From JBKPIY01 sp046730475 (GTDB lineage Bacteria; Actinomycetota; Thermoleophilia; Solirubrobacterales; 70-9), in NCBI GenBank assembly GCA_046730475.1, contig JBKPIY010000093.1:1-29944 (forward strand): a DNA stretch of 29,944 nucleotides. Reading direction: 5' to 3'. The position numbers and the translations under genes are program-made. The notes beneath the pieces are model-generated. The model was not told the origin of the DNA. It was given only the letters and a program-made list of their open reading frames with translations, and did not search any database. Below, in pieces: positions 1-6,243 of this stretch. How positions within the stretch are numbered: position 1 is the first letter of the stretch; each line of letters begins with the position of its first letter.

Positions 1-134
1 GGATAGATCTGGCCGTAGCTCGCGACCCAGAAGAACCTGGTCGATCGGTCGGTGACCTGCTTGATCTCGTATCCGGTGTGGGCCCCCCAGTTGAGGATCC
101 CGAGGACCACGTATCCGGTCGGGCTGGTCTCCAT
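1..134 (-). CDS. PadR-family transcriptional regulator, N-terminus only (cut by window edge)
   Basis: Reading leftward from the ATG at 134-132 gives 44 codons without a stop, running off the window edge. The peptide has the PadR N-terminal winged-helix pattern: a GYVVLGIL first helix, then a Gly-Tyr-Glu-Ile-Lys turn, then FFWVASYGQIYP, the segment that leads into the recognition helix of PadR proteins. PadR proteins are usually dimeric repressors that respond to small molecules and often control an adjacent transporter or enzyme, but the C-terminal dimerisation and ligand part is outside the window. The ATG has no Shine-Dalgarno. A TATCTT box lies 8 bases upstream, so a leaderless message is likely. 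The box sits inside one of two GATATATC palindromes, which suggests autoregulation. The gene is divergent from aspartokinase. The family call rests on only 44 residues. Confidence 0.85.
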   Translation of the reverse strand, partial: METSPTGYVVLGILNWGAHTGYEIKQVTDRSTRFFWVASYGQIY

Positions 135-142
135 ATAGCGCG

Positions 143-165
143 AAGATATATCACCCAGATATATC
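143..165. promoter_or_regulatory. Twin GATATATC palindromes overlapping the padR -10 box (putative operator)
   Basis: Two copies of AGATATATC lie at 144-152 and 157-165. The core GATATATC is itself a perfect palindrome, and the copies are offset by 13 bases. In a region this GC-rich such an A/T block stands out. On the minus strand, TATCTT (143-148 on the plus strand) is a fitting -10 box for the PadR gene 8 bases away, so a protein bound here would block that promoter. Autorepression is inferred from position. Confidence 0.6.
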
Positions 166-205
166 GAGGGGTGTGACGTCGCGCACGCTACGGGCCAGCG
201 CTCCT

Positions 206-239
206 CCCGCCGAGGCGGGCGGGTGCGGCCGCGCCCGCC
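206..239 (+). other. Overlapping GC hairpins in the lysC upstream region
   Basis: CCCGCC (206-211) can pair with GGCGGG (214-219), and CCCGCC (234-239) can pair with GGCGGG (218-223). The two stems share bases, so they exclude each other. No U-run follows. A -10-like TATCCT lies downstream at 269-274, so it is not certain that this stretch is part of the lysC message. It may be chance in GC-rich DNA. Confidence 0.25.
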
Positions 240-304
240 GGAGCTCGTCGGGCGCCGGATGCCTCACCTATCCTCCACCGCTCGGCGGTGATGCGACGGT
301 GACG

Positions 305-1597
305 ATGACGATCGGCGAGAGCGGACGCGACCTGGTGGTGATGAAGTTCGGCGGCACCTCGGTGGCGGGTACCGACGAGCTGAAGCGAGCCGCCGGACGG
401 ATCGTGGCTGCCCGCGAGCAGGGGATATCGGTGGTTGCGGTGCTGTCGGCTCGCGGGAAGACGACGGATCGGCTGCTCGAGGCCGCCCGCGAGATCTCGG
501 AGCGGCCGGACCCGCGGGAGATGGACATGCTGCTCTCGATCGGGGAGCGCGAGTCGTGCGCGCTGTGCGCGATGGCGATCAACGACCTCGGACACAAGGC
601 GATCTCGCTGACCGGCTCCCAGGCGGGAATCGTCACCGACTCCTCCCACACCAAGGCGCGGATCATCGACGTCCGCGCCGATCGGATCCGCAGGGCGCTC
701 GAGGAGGACTCGATCGTCCTGGTGGCGGGGTTCCAGGGGGTCTCCACCGACAGCCGGGACGTCACCACCCTCGGCCGCGGCGGCTCGGACACCACCGCTG
801 TCGCCCTGGCGGCCGCGCTCGGCGGCGAGGTATGCGAGATCTACACCGACGTCGCCGGCGTCTTCAGCGCCGACCCGCGGATCGTCCCGGAGGCCCGCAA
901 GCTGCCGATCGTCTCGTTCGAGGAGATGCTCGAGATGGCCGCCTCCGGCGCCAAGGTCCTCCAGCTTCGCTCGGTCGAGTACGCGCGGAACCACGGCGTC
1001 CGGATCCACTGTCGAAGCTCGTTCGAGGACGGTCCCGGTACGCTCGTCGTCTCGGAGCAGGAGACGATGGAACGCCCACTGGTCACAGCCGTAACCCACT
1101 CCACCGACGAGGCCCGGGTGACGCTCACCGGCGTCCGGGACGAGCCCGGCGTCGCCGGCCGGATCTTCGGCTCGCTCGCCGACGCGAACGTGAACGTCGA
1201 CATGATCATCCAGAACGAGCCGGTCTCCCACGACGGCGGGGCCGACCTCTCGTTCACGGTCGAGTCGGCCGACCTCGCCACTGCGGTCGAGGTGATCGAG
1301 GGCCTCGGGGCCGCCGCAGGGGTCGAGACCGACGAGCGGATCGGCAAGGTCTCGGTGGTGGGGGCGGGGATGCGCAGCCACCCCGGCGTCGCCGCCAAGG
1401 TCTTCCGGACCCTGGGCGACCGGGCGATCAACATCGAGATGATCTCCACCTCGCCGATCAAGATCTCCTGCGTGATCGACTCCGATCAGGTCCCGACGGC
1501 GGTGAAGGCGCTCCATGAGGCCTTCGGGCTGGGCGCCGACGCGGTGGTGAAGGAGGATCCGACCGGCGAGCAGCACCGGCCCCGGGTCACCTCGTAG
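305..1597 (+). CDS. lysC: Aspartate kinase (aspartokinase), alpha-type full-length subunit
   Basis: Phosphorylates L-aspartate with ATP, the first step to lysine, diaminopimelate, threonine, methionine and isoleucine. From the ATG at 305 the product is 430 residues, normal for the LysC/Ask class. Visible signatures are MKFGGTS near residues 13-19 (kinase entry loop), the GRGGSDTTA substrate/ATP-binding segment near residue 160, and two C-terminal ACT domains (about 265-400) that usually bind the feedback inhibitors lysine and/or threonine. The frame stays open back to 173, but the residues before 305 are low-complexity and outside the family. GTG at 299 is the alternative start. The gene lies 29 bases upstream of asd, the next pathway step. 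A separate regulatory subunit is probably also made from an internal start at 1067. Confidence 0.95.
   Translation: MTIGESGRDLVVMKFGGTSVAGTDELKRAAGRIVAAREQGISVVAVLSARGKTTDRLLEAAREISERPDPREMDMLLSIGERESCALCAMAINDLGHKAISLTGSQAGIVTDSSHTKARIIDVRADRIRRALEEDSIVLVAGFQGVSTDSRDVTTLGRGGSDTTAVALAAALGGEVCEIYTDVAGVFSADPRIVPEARKLPIVSFEEMLEMAASGAKVLQLRSVEYARNHGVRIHCRSSFEDGPGTLVVSEQETMERPLVTAVTHSTDEARVTLTGVRDEPGVAGRIFGSLADANVNVDMIIQNEPVSHDGGADLSFTVESADLATAVEVIEGLGAAAGVETDERIGKVSVVGAGMRSHPGVAAKVFRTLGDRAINIEMISTSPIKISCVIDSDQVPTAVKALHEAFGLGADAVVKEDPTGEQHRPRVTS
1067..1597 (+). CDS. Probable internal translation product: aspartokinase beta (regulatory) subunit
   Basis: An in-frame ATG at 1067-1069 (Met255 of lysC) opens a 176-residue product made only of the two ACT domains. 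GGAG at 1054-1057 lies 9 bases upstream. In Corynebacterium, Mycobacterium and Bacillus, aspartokinase is alpha2beta2, with beta made from such an in-frame internal start. The corynebacterial beta subunit also begins with Met-Glu followed by a short hydrophobic strand and is about 172 residues. Here the product starts MERPLVTAV, which aligns with that start. That the subunit is really made is inferred. Confidence 0.55.
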   Translation: MERPLVTAVTHSTDEARVTLTGVRDEPGVAGRIFGSLADANVNVDMIIQNEPVSHDGGADLSFTVESADLATAVEVIEGLGAAAGVETDERIGKVSVVGAGMRSHPGVAAKVFRTLGDRAINIEMISTSPIKISCVIDSDQVPTAVKALHEAFGLGADAVVKEDPTGEQHRPRVTS

Positions 1598-1614
1598 CCG
1601 GGAAGACCGTCGGT

Positions 1615-1620
1615 CATACT
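1615..1620 (+). promoter_or_regulatory. -10-like CATACT before asd
   Basis: CATACT ends 6 bases before the asd ATG, and there is no Shine-Dalgarno in those 6 bases. asd may therefore be transcribed from its own leaderless promoter as well as by read-through from lysC. Confidence 0.45.
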
Positions 1621-1626
1621 GACCCG

Positions 1627-2682
1627 ATGTCGGACCGCGACCGCGGCTACAGAGTCGGCGTGCTGGGCGCCACCGGCGCCGTCGGCGCCACCATCCTCAC
1701 GGTGCTGGCGGAGCGGCGGTTTCCAGCGGCCGAGGTGGTGCCGCTGGCGACCGCGCGCTCGGTCGGCAAGCGGGCCGCGTACGGGGACTCCAAGCTCGAG
1801 GTGCGGGAGCTCACCGACGAGGCGATCGAGGGGCTCGACATTGTCCTCTCCTCGGCCGGTGGCGCGGTCAGCGCCGAGTGGGCGCCGCGGATCGTCGACG
1901 CCGGGGCGGTGGTGGTCGACAACACCAGCTACTGGCGGATGCACGACGACGTTCCCCTGGTCGTCGCCGAGGTGAACCCCGAGGCGGTCGACGTCCACCG
2001 CGGGATCGTCGCCAACCCGAACTGCTCGGCGATGCAGCTTGTCGTCGCGCTGAAGCCGATCCTCGACGCCGCCGGACTTGAGCGCCTCGTGATCTCCACC
2101 TATCAGTCGGTGTCCGGGACCGGGCGTCGCGCGGTCGGTGAGCTCGTCGAGCAATCGCGGGCGGTGCTCGACGGCAAGGACGCCCGGGCCGAGGTCTACC
2201 CCTACCAGATCGCCTTCAACGTCCTCCCCCAGGTCGAGCACTTCAAGGACGGCGACGACTACACCACCGAGGAGCGCAAGATGATGGCGGAGACCCGGAA
2301 GATCCTCGGGGTCGGCGAGGAGGTTGGGATCTCGACCACCTGCGCCCGGGTCCCGGTGCTGGTCGGGCACTCGGAGTCGGTCAACGTCCAGACGCGCCGC
2401 GAGCTCTCTCCCGAGGAGTGTCGCGAGGTGCTCGAGCGGGCGGCGGGGGTGATCGTGCTCGATGACCCGATCGATCAGATCTACCCGCTCGCCACCGAGG
2501 TCGCCGGGCGCGACGAGGTCCTGGTCGGCCGGATCCGTCGCGATCCCTCCCACAAGCGCTGCCTGAACATGTGGGTGGTCGGCGACAACCTCCGTAAGGG
2601 AGCCGCCACCAACGCCGTCCAGATCGCCGAGCTCCTCCACCGGCGCGACCTGGTTCGCGTTCCGCAGCCGCAGGCGAGCTGA
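1627..2682 (+). CDS. asd: Aspartate-semialdehyde dehydrogenase
   Basis: Reduces aspartyl phosphate with NADPH to aspartate semialdehyde, directly after aspartokinase. The 351-residue product has the family's usual length. GATGAVG at residues 14-20 is the NADP-binding loop, Cys133 in NPNCSAMQ is the catalytic thiol, and Arg241 and His248 in the CARVPVLVGHSE segment are the substrate-binding and catalytic acid/base residues. SVSGTGRRAV near 161-170 is the usual active-site loop. The start at 1627 puts the Rossmann strand 9 residues in, as expected. The lysC-asd order and 29-base gap are common in Actinobacteria and point to co-expression. Confidence 0.97.
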   Translation: MSDRDRGYRVGVLGATGAVGATILTVLAERRFPAAEVVPLATARSVGKRAAYGDSKLEVRELTDEAIEGLDIVLSSAGGAVSAEWAPRIVDAGAVVVDNTSYWRMHDDVPLVVAEVNPEAVDVHRGIVANPNCSAMQLVVALKPILDAAGLERLVISTYQSVSGTGRRAVGELVEQSRAVLDGKDARAEVYPYQIAFNVLPQVEHFKDGDDYTTEERKMMAETRKILGVGEEVGISTTCARVPVLVGHSESVNVQTRRELSPEECREVLERAAGVIVLDDPIDQIYPLATEVAGRDEVLVGRIRRDPSHKRCLNMWVVGDNLRKGAATNAVQIAELLHRRDLVRVPQPQAS

Positions 2683-2716
2683 GCACCAGCGGCGCCCCCG
2701 CCGACCGGGTGCCCGA

Positions 2717-2722
2717 TATAAG
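2717..2722 (+). promoter_or_regulatory. -10-like TATAAG before the antiporter gene
   Basis: TATAAG (one mismatch to TATAAT) lies 6 bases before the ATG at 2729, the same arrangement as at several other starts in the window. It indicates a separate, probably leaderless, promoter. Confidence 0.45.
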
Positions 2723-2728
2723 CCCAGG

Positions 2729-3967
2729 ATGGACTTCGGGTTCGGCGATGCCCTGCTCACCGCGGGGGCCCTGCTCGCTGTTGCAGCCGTGCTCTCGGGG
2801 GTGATGCGCGGCACCGTTCTCTCGATCTCAATCCTGTCCGTGGCCCTCGGGATCGTGCTCCAGCTCACCGGCGTGGTCTCCTTCGACCCCGACGACACCA
2901 CCGTGGTCCAGCTGATCGAGCTGGCGCTGATCGTCACCCTGTTCTCGGACGGGCTGTTCGTGGAGCGCGAGCTCCTGCTGATGCACTGGAGCCCGCCGGT
3001 CCGCGCCCTCGCGGTGGCGATGCCGGTTACCCTCTGCCTCCTCGGGTTGGCGGCCAAGGCGCTGTTCCCGGGACTCGAGTGGGCGGAGGCCTTCCTGCTC
3101 GCGGCGGTGCTCACCCCGACCGACCCGGTGGTGACCTCGGTGGTGGTGACGTCGCGGCGGGTGCCGGCGGCGGTCCGCCACACCCTCAACCTCGAGTCGG
3201 GGCTCAACGACGGGCTCGCGCTCCCCTTCGTCCTCTTCTTCATCGTCTTCGCGACGCCCGGTGGGAACGCCGGCCACGAGGCGGTCAAGCTCCTCGGCGA
3301 GGCGGTCGCGGGCGCCGCGATCGGGATCGCCCTCGGCTTCCTCGGCGGCCGGCTCCTCCACCGCGCGCCCGGAGGAGGGATCGAGCGCCGCTACGAGGGA
3401 ATCTACGCCCTCGGGCTGGGGCTGCTGGCATTTGGCCTCGCCGAGGACACGATCGGGAACGGCTTCATCGCCACCTTCGTCTGCGGGATCTCGCTGGGGG
3501 TCGCCGAGCACGAGCTCCCCGAGGACTTTGCGGTGTTCAGCGAGAACACCAAATCGATCCTCGAGGTGCTCACCTTCTTCGTCTTCGGGGCGCTGATCGC
3601 CGGGATCGGGTTCGAGGGCAGCGTCCCCGCCCTGATCGGTTTCATCCTGCTGGCGTTGGTGGTGGCCCGGCCCGCCGCGATCCTGCTCTCCTTCGTCCGC
3701 AGCGGCCTACCTGGGGATCAGAAGCTGTTCGTCGCCTGGTTCGGCCCGAAGGCGGTCGCCTCGATGCTGTACGCGCTTTTCGTGCTCGACTCGGACGTGG
3801 TCGAGCGCTCGCTGATCTTCAAGATCGCGGCCTTCGTCATCCTCGCCTCGATCGTGGCACACGGCCTCACCGACACCCTCGGCGCGAGGTGGATCGAGCG
3901 GCGGATGACGGCCGCCGGCGAGCGCGAGCGGGCCGGCGAGACCGGGCCGGTGCCGGGTGCCCCGTAG
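2729..3967 (+). CDS. Cation/proton antiporter, CPA1 (NhaP-like) family
   Basis: An integral membrane protein of 412 residues that should exchange Na+ or K+ for H+ across the cytoplasmic membrane. Hydrophobic segments run through the whole chain, starting at residues 8-23. TPTDPV at 129-134 (Asp132) and ESGLNDG at 156-162 (Asn160-Asp161) are the crossed-helix ion-binding motifs. The Asn-Asp pair is what electroneutral CPA1 exchangers carry, in contrast to the Asp-Asp of electrogenic CPA2 members. There is no large C-terminal regulatory (TrkA-C or CBS) domain; the tail after about residue 395 is short and charged. Ion preference cannot be read from sequence. The gene ends close to the leftward sdh cluster, so transcription converges here. 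Confidence 0.9.
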   Translation: MDFGFGDALLTAGALLAVAAVLSGVMRGTVLSISILSVALGIVLQLTGVVSFDPDDTTVVQLIELALIVTLFSDGLFVERELLLMHWSPPVRALAVAMPVTLCLLGLAAKALFPGLEWAEAFLLAAVLTPTDPVVTSVVVTSRRVPAAVRHTLNLESGLNDGLALPFVLFFIVFATPGGNAGHEAVKLLGEAVAGAAIGIALGFLGGRLLHRAPGGGIERRYEGIYALGLGLLAFGLAEDTIGNGFIATFVCGISLGVAEHELPEDFAVFSENTKSILEVLTFFVFGALIAGIGFEGSVPALIGFILLALVVARPAAILLSFVRSGLPGDQKLFVAWFGPKAVASMLYALFVLDSDVVERSLIFKIAAFVILASIVAHGLTDTLGARWIERRMTAAGERERAGETGPVPGAP

Positions 3968-3977
3968 CGGTCGGCGG

Positions 3978-4058
3978 TCAGGATTCGAACAGCCGGTCGA
4001 TCGCGTCGTTCGCGTCTTTCCGGCTCAGGACCGTCTGCTCCTGCAGGGTTTCCGGCAC
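3978..4058 (-). CDS. Possible 26-codon micro-ORF downstream of sdhE
   Basis: A GTG at 4058-4056 opens a 26-residue reading frame that stops at 3978. GAGGG lies 7 bases before the start and begins within the sdhE stop codon, so translational re-initiation is possible. The peptide ends in an acidic amphipathic stretch with LSRKDANDAIDRLF, which resembles the first helix pair of HU-type DNA-binding proteins (the LSKxDAxxALD pattern). It stops where HU would continue, so it could be a gene remnant, a leader-type peptide or chance. No function is assigned. Confidence 0.3.
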   Translation of the reverse strand: MPETLQEQTVLSRKDANDAIDRLFES

Positions 4059-4068
4059 CGGTGGTCCC

Positions 4069-4968
4069 TCAGGCGGCGACGGGCGTAAGCCGGTCCTCGA
4101 CCCACTCGGTCGAGGCGATGTGCTTGCGCATTCCGAGCTCCCCGGGCTCGAACCCGAGGGCGAGGCCGACGAGCTGCGGGAGGTGGAGGACGGCGAGGCC
4201 GAGCTCCCGGTTGACGACCTTGGCGGCCTCCGGCTGCTGCATGTCGAGGTTGAGGTGGCAGAGAGGGCAGGGGGTGACCAGGCAGTCGGCGTCGGCGTCC
4301 AGGGCGTCACCGATGTGGGTGCCGGCCTGGCGCAGCGACACCTCGCGGGCCATGGTGATGATCGGGAACCCGCAGCACTTCCGTGCCCCGTTGTACTGGA
4401 CCACCTCGCCGCCGAGCGCCTCGATCAGCCTGTCGAGGTAGAGGTCGCGCTCGGGGTGCTCCTCGTAGCCGAGGCGGTGCCTGGGACGGAGGATGTAGCA
4501 GCCGTAGAAGGGGCCTACCCGGAGGCCATCGAGCGGCTTCTTGACCTGCTCGCGTAGCTTGCTCAGCCCGTAGTCCTCGACCAGGACCCAGAGGAAGTTC
4601 TTGTTGGAGAACCCCCGGGGCTCGTAGCGCAGGTCCTCGGCGGCCAGCTCCTCGTTGATGTGCGCGCGGTACTCGCGGTCGGCATCGAGGCGCTGCTGGC
4701 ACTCTGACTGGGCGCCCTGGCAGGTCGAGCAGATGTTCATCATCGGCAACCCGGTCTGCTGGGCGAGAGCGAACGTGCGGGCGTTGAGGGTGTCCGCGAG
4801 CTCCTGGTTGTGCTCGGCGATCACGCCGGCGCCGCAGCAGTTGGCGCGGTCGAGCTCGACCAGCTCGATCCCGAGCCGCTCCGCGACCAGCGCCATCGAG
4901 CCGTGGAGCTCGGGGGTGAACCCACGCGACACGCACCCGGGCCAGTAAGCGAGTTGAAGCTCGCTCAC
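4069..4968 (-). CDS. sdhE: Succinate dehydrogenase/fumarate reductase CCG-domain subunit (SdhE/HdrB-like)
   Basis: A 299-residue protein with two cysteine-rich CCG domains like those of heterodisulfide reductase HdrB. Domain 1 has Cys12, Cys44-Cys45-Gly, Cys80 and Cys83. Domain 2 has Cys157, Cys198-Cys199-Gly, Cys234 and Cys237. Both sets look complete, so each could hold a noncubane or other Fe-S centre. In class E succinate dehydrogenases and methylmenaquinone fumarate reductases (SdhABE/MfrABE) this subunit replaces the heme-bearing SdhC/D anchors. It starts at a GTG whose last two bases are part of the SdhB stop (GTGA overlap), with GGAGG just upstream, so translation is coupled to sdhB. 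This SdhE is unrelated to the small flavinylation factor of the same name. HdrB-like proteins of other complexes are the alternative, but the sdhAB context argues against that. Confidence 0.88.
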   Translation of the reverse strand: MSELQLAYWPGCVSRGFTPELHGSMALVAERLGIELVELDRANCCGAGVIAEHNQELADTLNARTFALAQQTGLPMMNICSTCQGAQSECQQRLDADREYRAHINEELAAEDLRYEPRGFSNKNFLWVLVEDYGLSKLREQVKKPLDGLRVGPFYGCYILRPRHRLGYEEHPERDLYLDRLIEALGGEVVQYNGARKCCGFPIITMAREVSLRQAGTHIGDALDADADCLVTPCPLCHLNLDMQQPEAAKVVNRELGLAVLHLPQLVGLALGFEPGELGMRKHIASTEWVEDRLTPVAA

Positions 4969-6209
4969 GCTCCGCCTCCGGGGGTGAGGCCGCTGTCGGC
5001 GCCGGGCCTCGCCGCCCCTTCGCTCACCTCGTCGGGTTCGGGCTCGACCCTCTCCTCCGGCGTCGCCTTCCCCTCGGGCACCGCCTCCTCGTCGGATTCC
5101 TCGCCCTTGATGTAGAGGTTGAGCTCCACCCGGTGGTCCTCGGCGTGGGCGTAGATCCGCCTGACGTGATCCTGGGCGCCCCCGGGGAGACTGGCGTGGA
5201 CACCAGGGATCAGCTTCGGGATCGAGCGCATCTTCCCGGTCCGGATCCCGCGGATCGCGGTCGGGATCGAGCCGAGCAGGCCGCTGATCGCGCCGTGCCT
5301 CGGCATCAGCTTGCCTTTGATCCCGGGCGCGTACGACTCCTGCAGGAGCGCCGCCTCGTCCAGGGTGCCCTTCCTCTCGATGATCCTCGTGAAGGCGGCC
5401 TCATGGTTGTGGCCGTGGTTGACGTCGACGATCCCGTACTCGTCGCCGGCGGCGCGGCGCAGACGCATGATCTGATCCATCGGCGCCACCCCCTTCGGGC
5501 AGGCGTCGATGCACGAGAAGCAGTGGGTGCAGTCGTAGATCCCGTGCGGGTCCTGGGCGAGGTCGTGGAGCCGCTCCCTGGTCTGGGCGTCGCGGGGATC
5601 GCCGACGAAGCGGTAAGCCTTGGCGAGCGCGGCAGGACCGATGAAGTCGGGGTCCGCCTCCATCGACAGGCACGAGGACACGCACGCCCCGCACTGGATG
5701 CACGCCATCGACTGCGTGACGTCGATCATCGCCTCAGGGGGCACGATGTGCTCGCGCTCCGGCTCCGGGCCGTCGTGGAGGAGCCAGGGGGTGACCCGCC
5801 GGATCTTCTCCCAGTGGGTCGTCTCCATGTCGGTGACGAGGTCCTTGATCACCGGCATGTTCCCCATGGGCTCGACGACGATCGGGGCGGTCGGGTGGTG
5901 CTCCCGATGCTCTTCGACCGCCTCCAGTGGGCTGAGGCCCACGGCGCGATCGGCCTGGTTCTGGGCGTCCTGGATCTTCGTCTTGCAGGCGAGGGTCGAC
6001 TGGCCGTTGATCCTCACCCCGCAGGACCCGCAGATCGCGGCCCGGCACGAGCAGCGAACGGCGAGGGAGCCATCGTCGCGGTCGCGGGCCTGGAGGAGGC
6101 CGTCGAGGACCGACAGGGTGGGATCGAGCTCGACCTTGAACTCCTGCCAGTAGGGCCCCCTGCCCGGCTCGGGCTTGAATCGGCGCACCTTGAGGGTGTA
6201 CTCGGCCAT
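4965..6209 (-). CDS. sdhB: Succinate dehydrogenase/fumarate reductase iron-sulfur subunit
   Basis: Carries electrons from the flavin subunit toward quinone through three Fe-S centres. The N-terminal ferredoxin fold has the 2Fe-2S ligands Cys55, Cys60, Cys63 and Cys75. The C-terminal helical domain has CIQCGACVSSC and CTHCFSCIDACPKG, ligating the 4Fe-4S and 3Fe-4S/4Fe-4S centres. At 414 residues it is well over the roughly 240-residue classical SdhB. The excess lies after the last cysteine cluster and ends in an acidic, proline- and glutamate-rich tail of about 50 residues. A -10-like TAGGGT lies 8 bases before the ATG, so the gene may have its own leaderless start in addition to read-through from sdhA, 34 bases upstream. 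It overlaps sdhE by 4 bases. Confidence 0.95.
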   Translation of the reverse strand: MAEYTLKVRRFKPEPGRGPYWQEFKVELDPTLSVLDGLLQARDRDDGSLAVRCSCRAAICGSCGVRINGQSTLACKTKIQDAQNQADRAVGLSPLEAVEEHREHHPTAPIVVEPMGNMPVIKDLVTDMETTHWEKIRRVTPWLLHDGPEPEREHIVPPEAMIDVTQSMACIQCGACVSSCLSMEADPDFIGPAALAKAYRFVGDPRDAQTRERLHDLAQDPHGIYDCTHCFSCIDACPKGVAPMDQIMRLRRAAGDEYGIVDVNHGHNHEAAFTRIIERKGTLDEAALLQESYAPGIKGKLMPRHGAISGLLGSIPTAIRGIRTGKMRSIPKLIPGVHASLPGGAQDHVRRIYAHAEDHRVELNLYIKGEESDEEAVPEGKATPEERVEPEPDEVSEGAARPGADSGLTPGGGA

Positions 6210-6243
6210 CCCTCCCCACCCTACCCCTCGCGCCGGGTCGGCA

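Noticed and set aside
173..304. Extended lysC start at 173
   Set aside because: The added residues are low-complexity and have no counterpart in aspartokinases, which start shortly before the KFGGTS loop.
135..304. Lysine riboswitch upstream of lysC
   Set aside because: The stretch is far too short for, and shows none of the long conserved helices of, the L-box; only simple GC stems are seen.
188..1576. Long open frame on the minus strand across lysC
   Set aside because: Rich in Arg, Asp, Gly and His without motifs; a shadow of the lysC codon pattern in GC-rich DNA.
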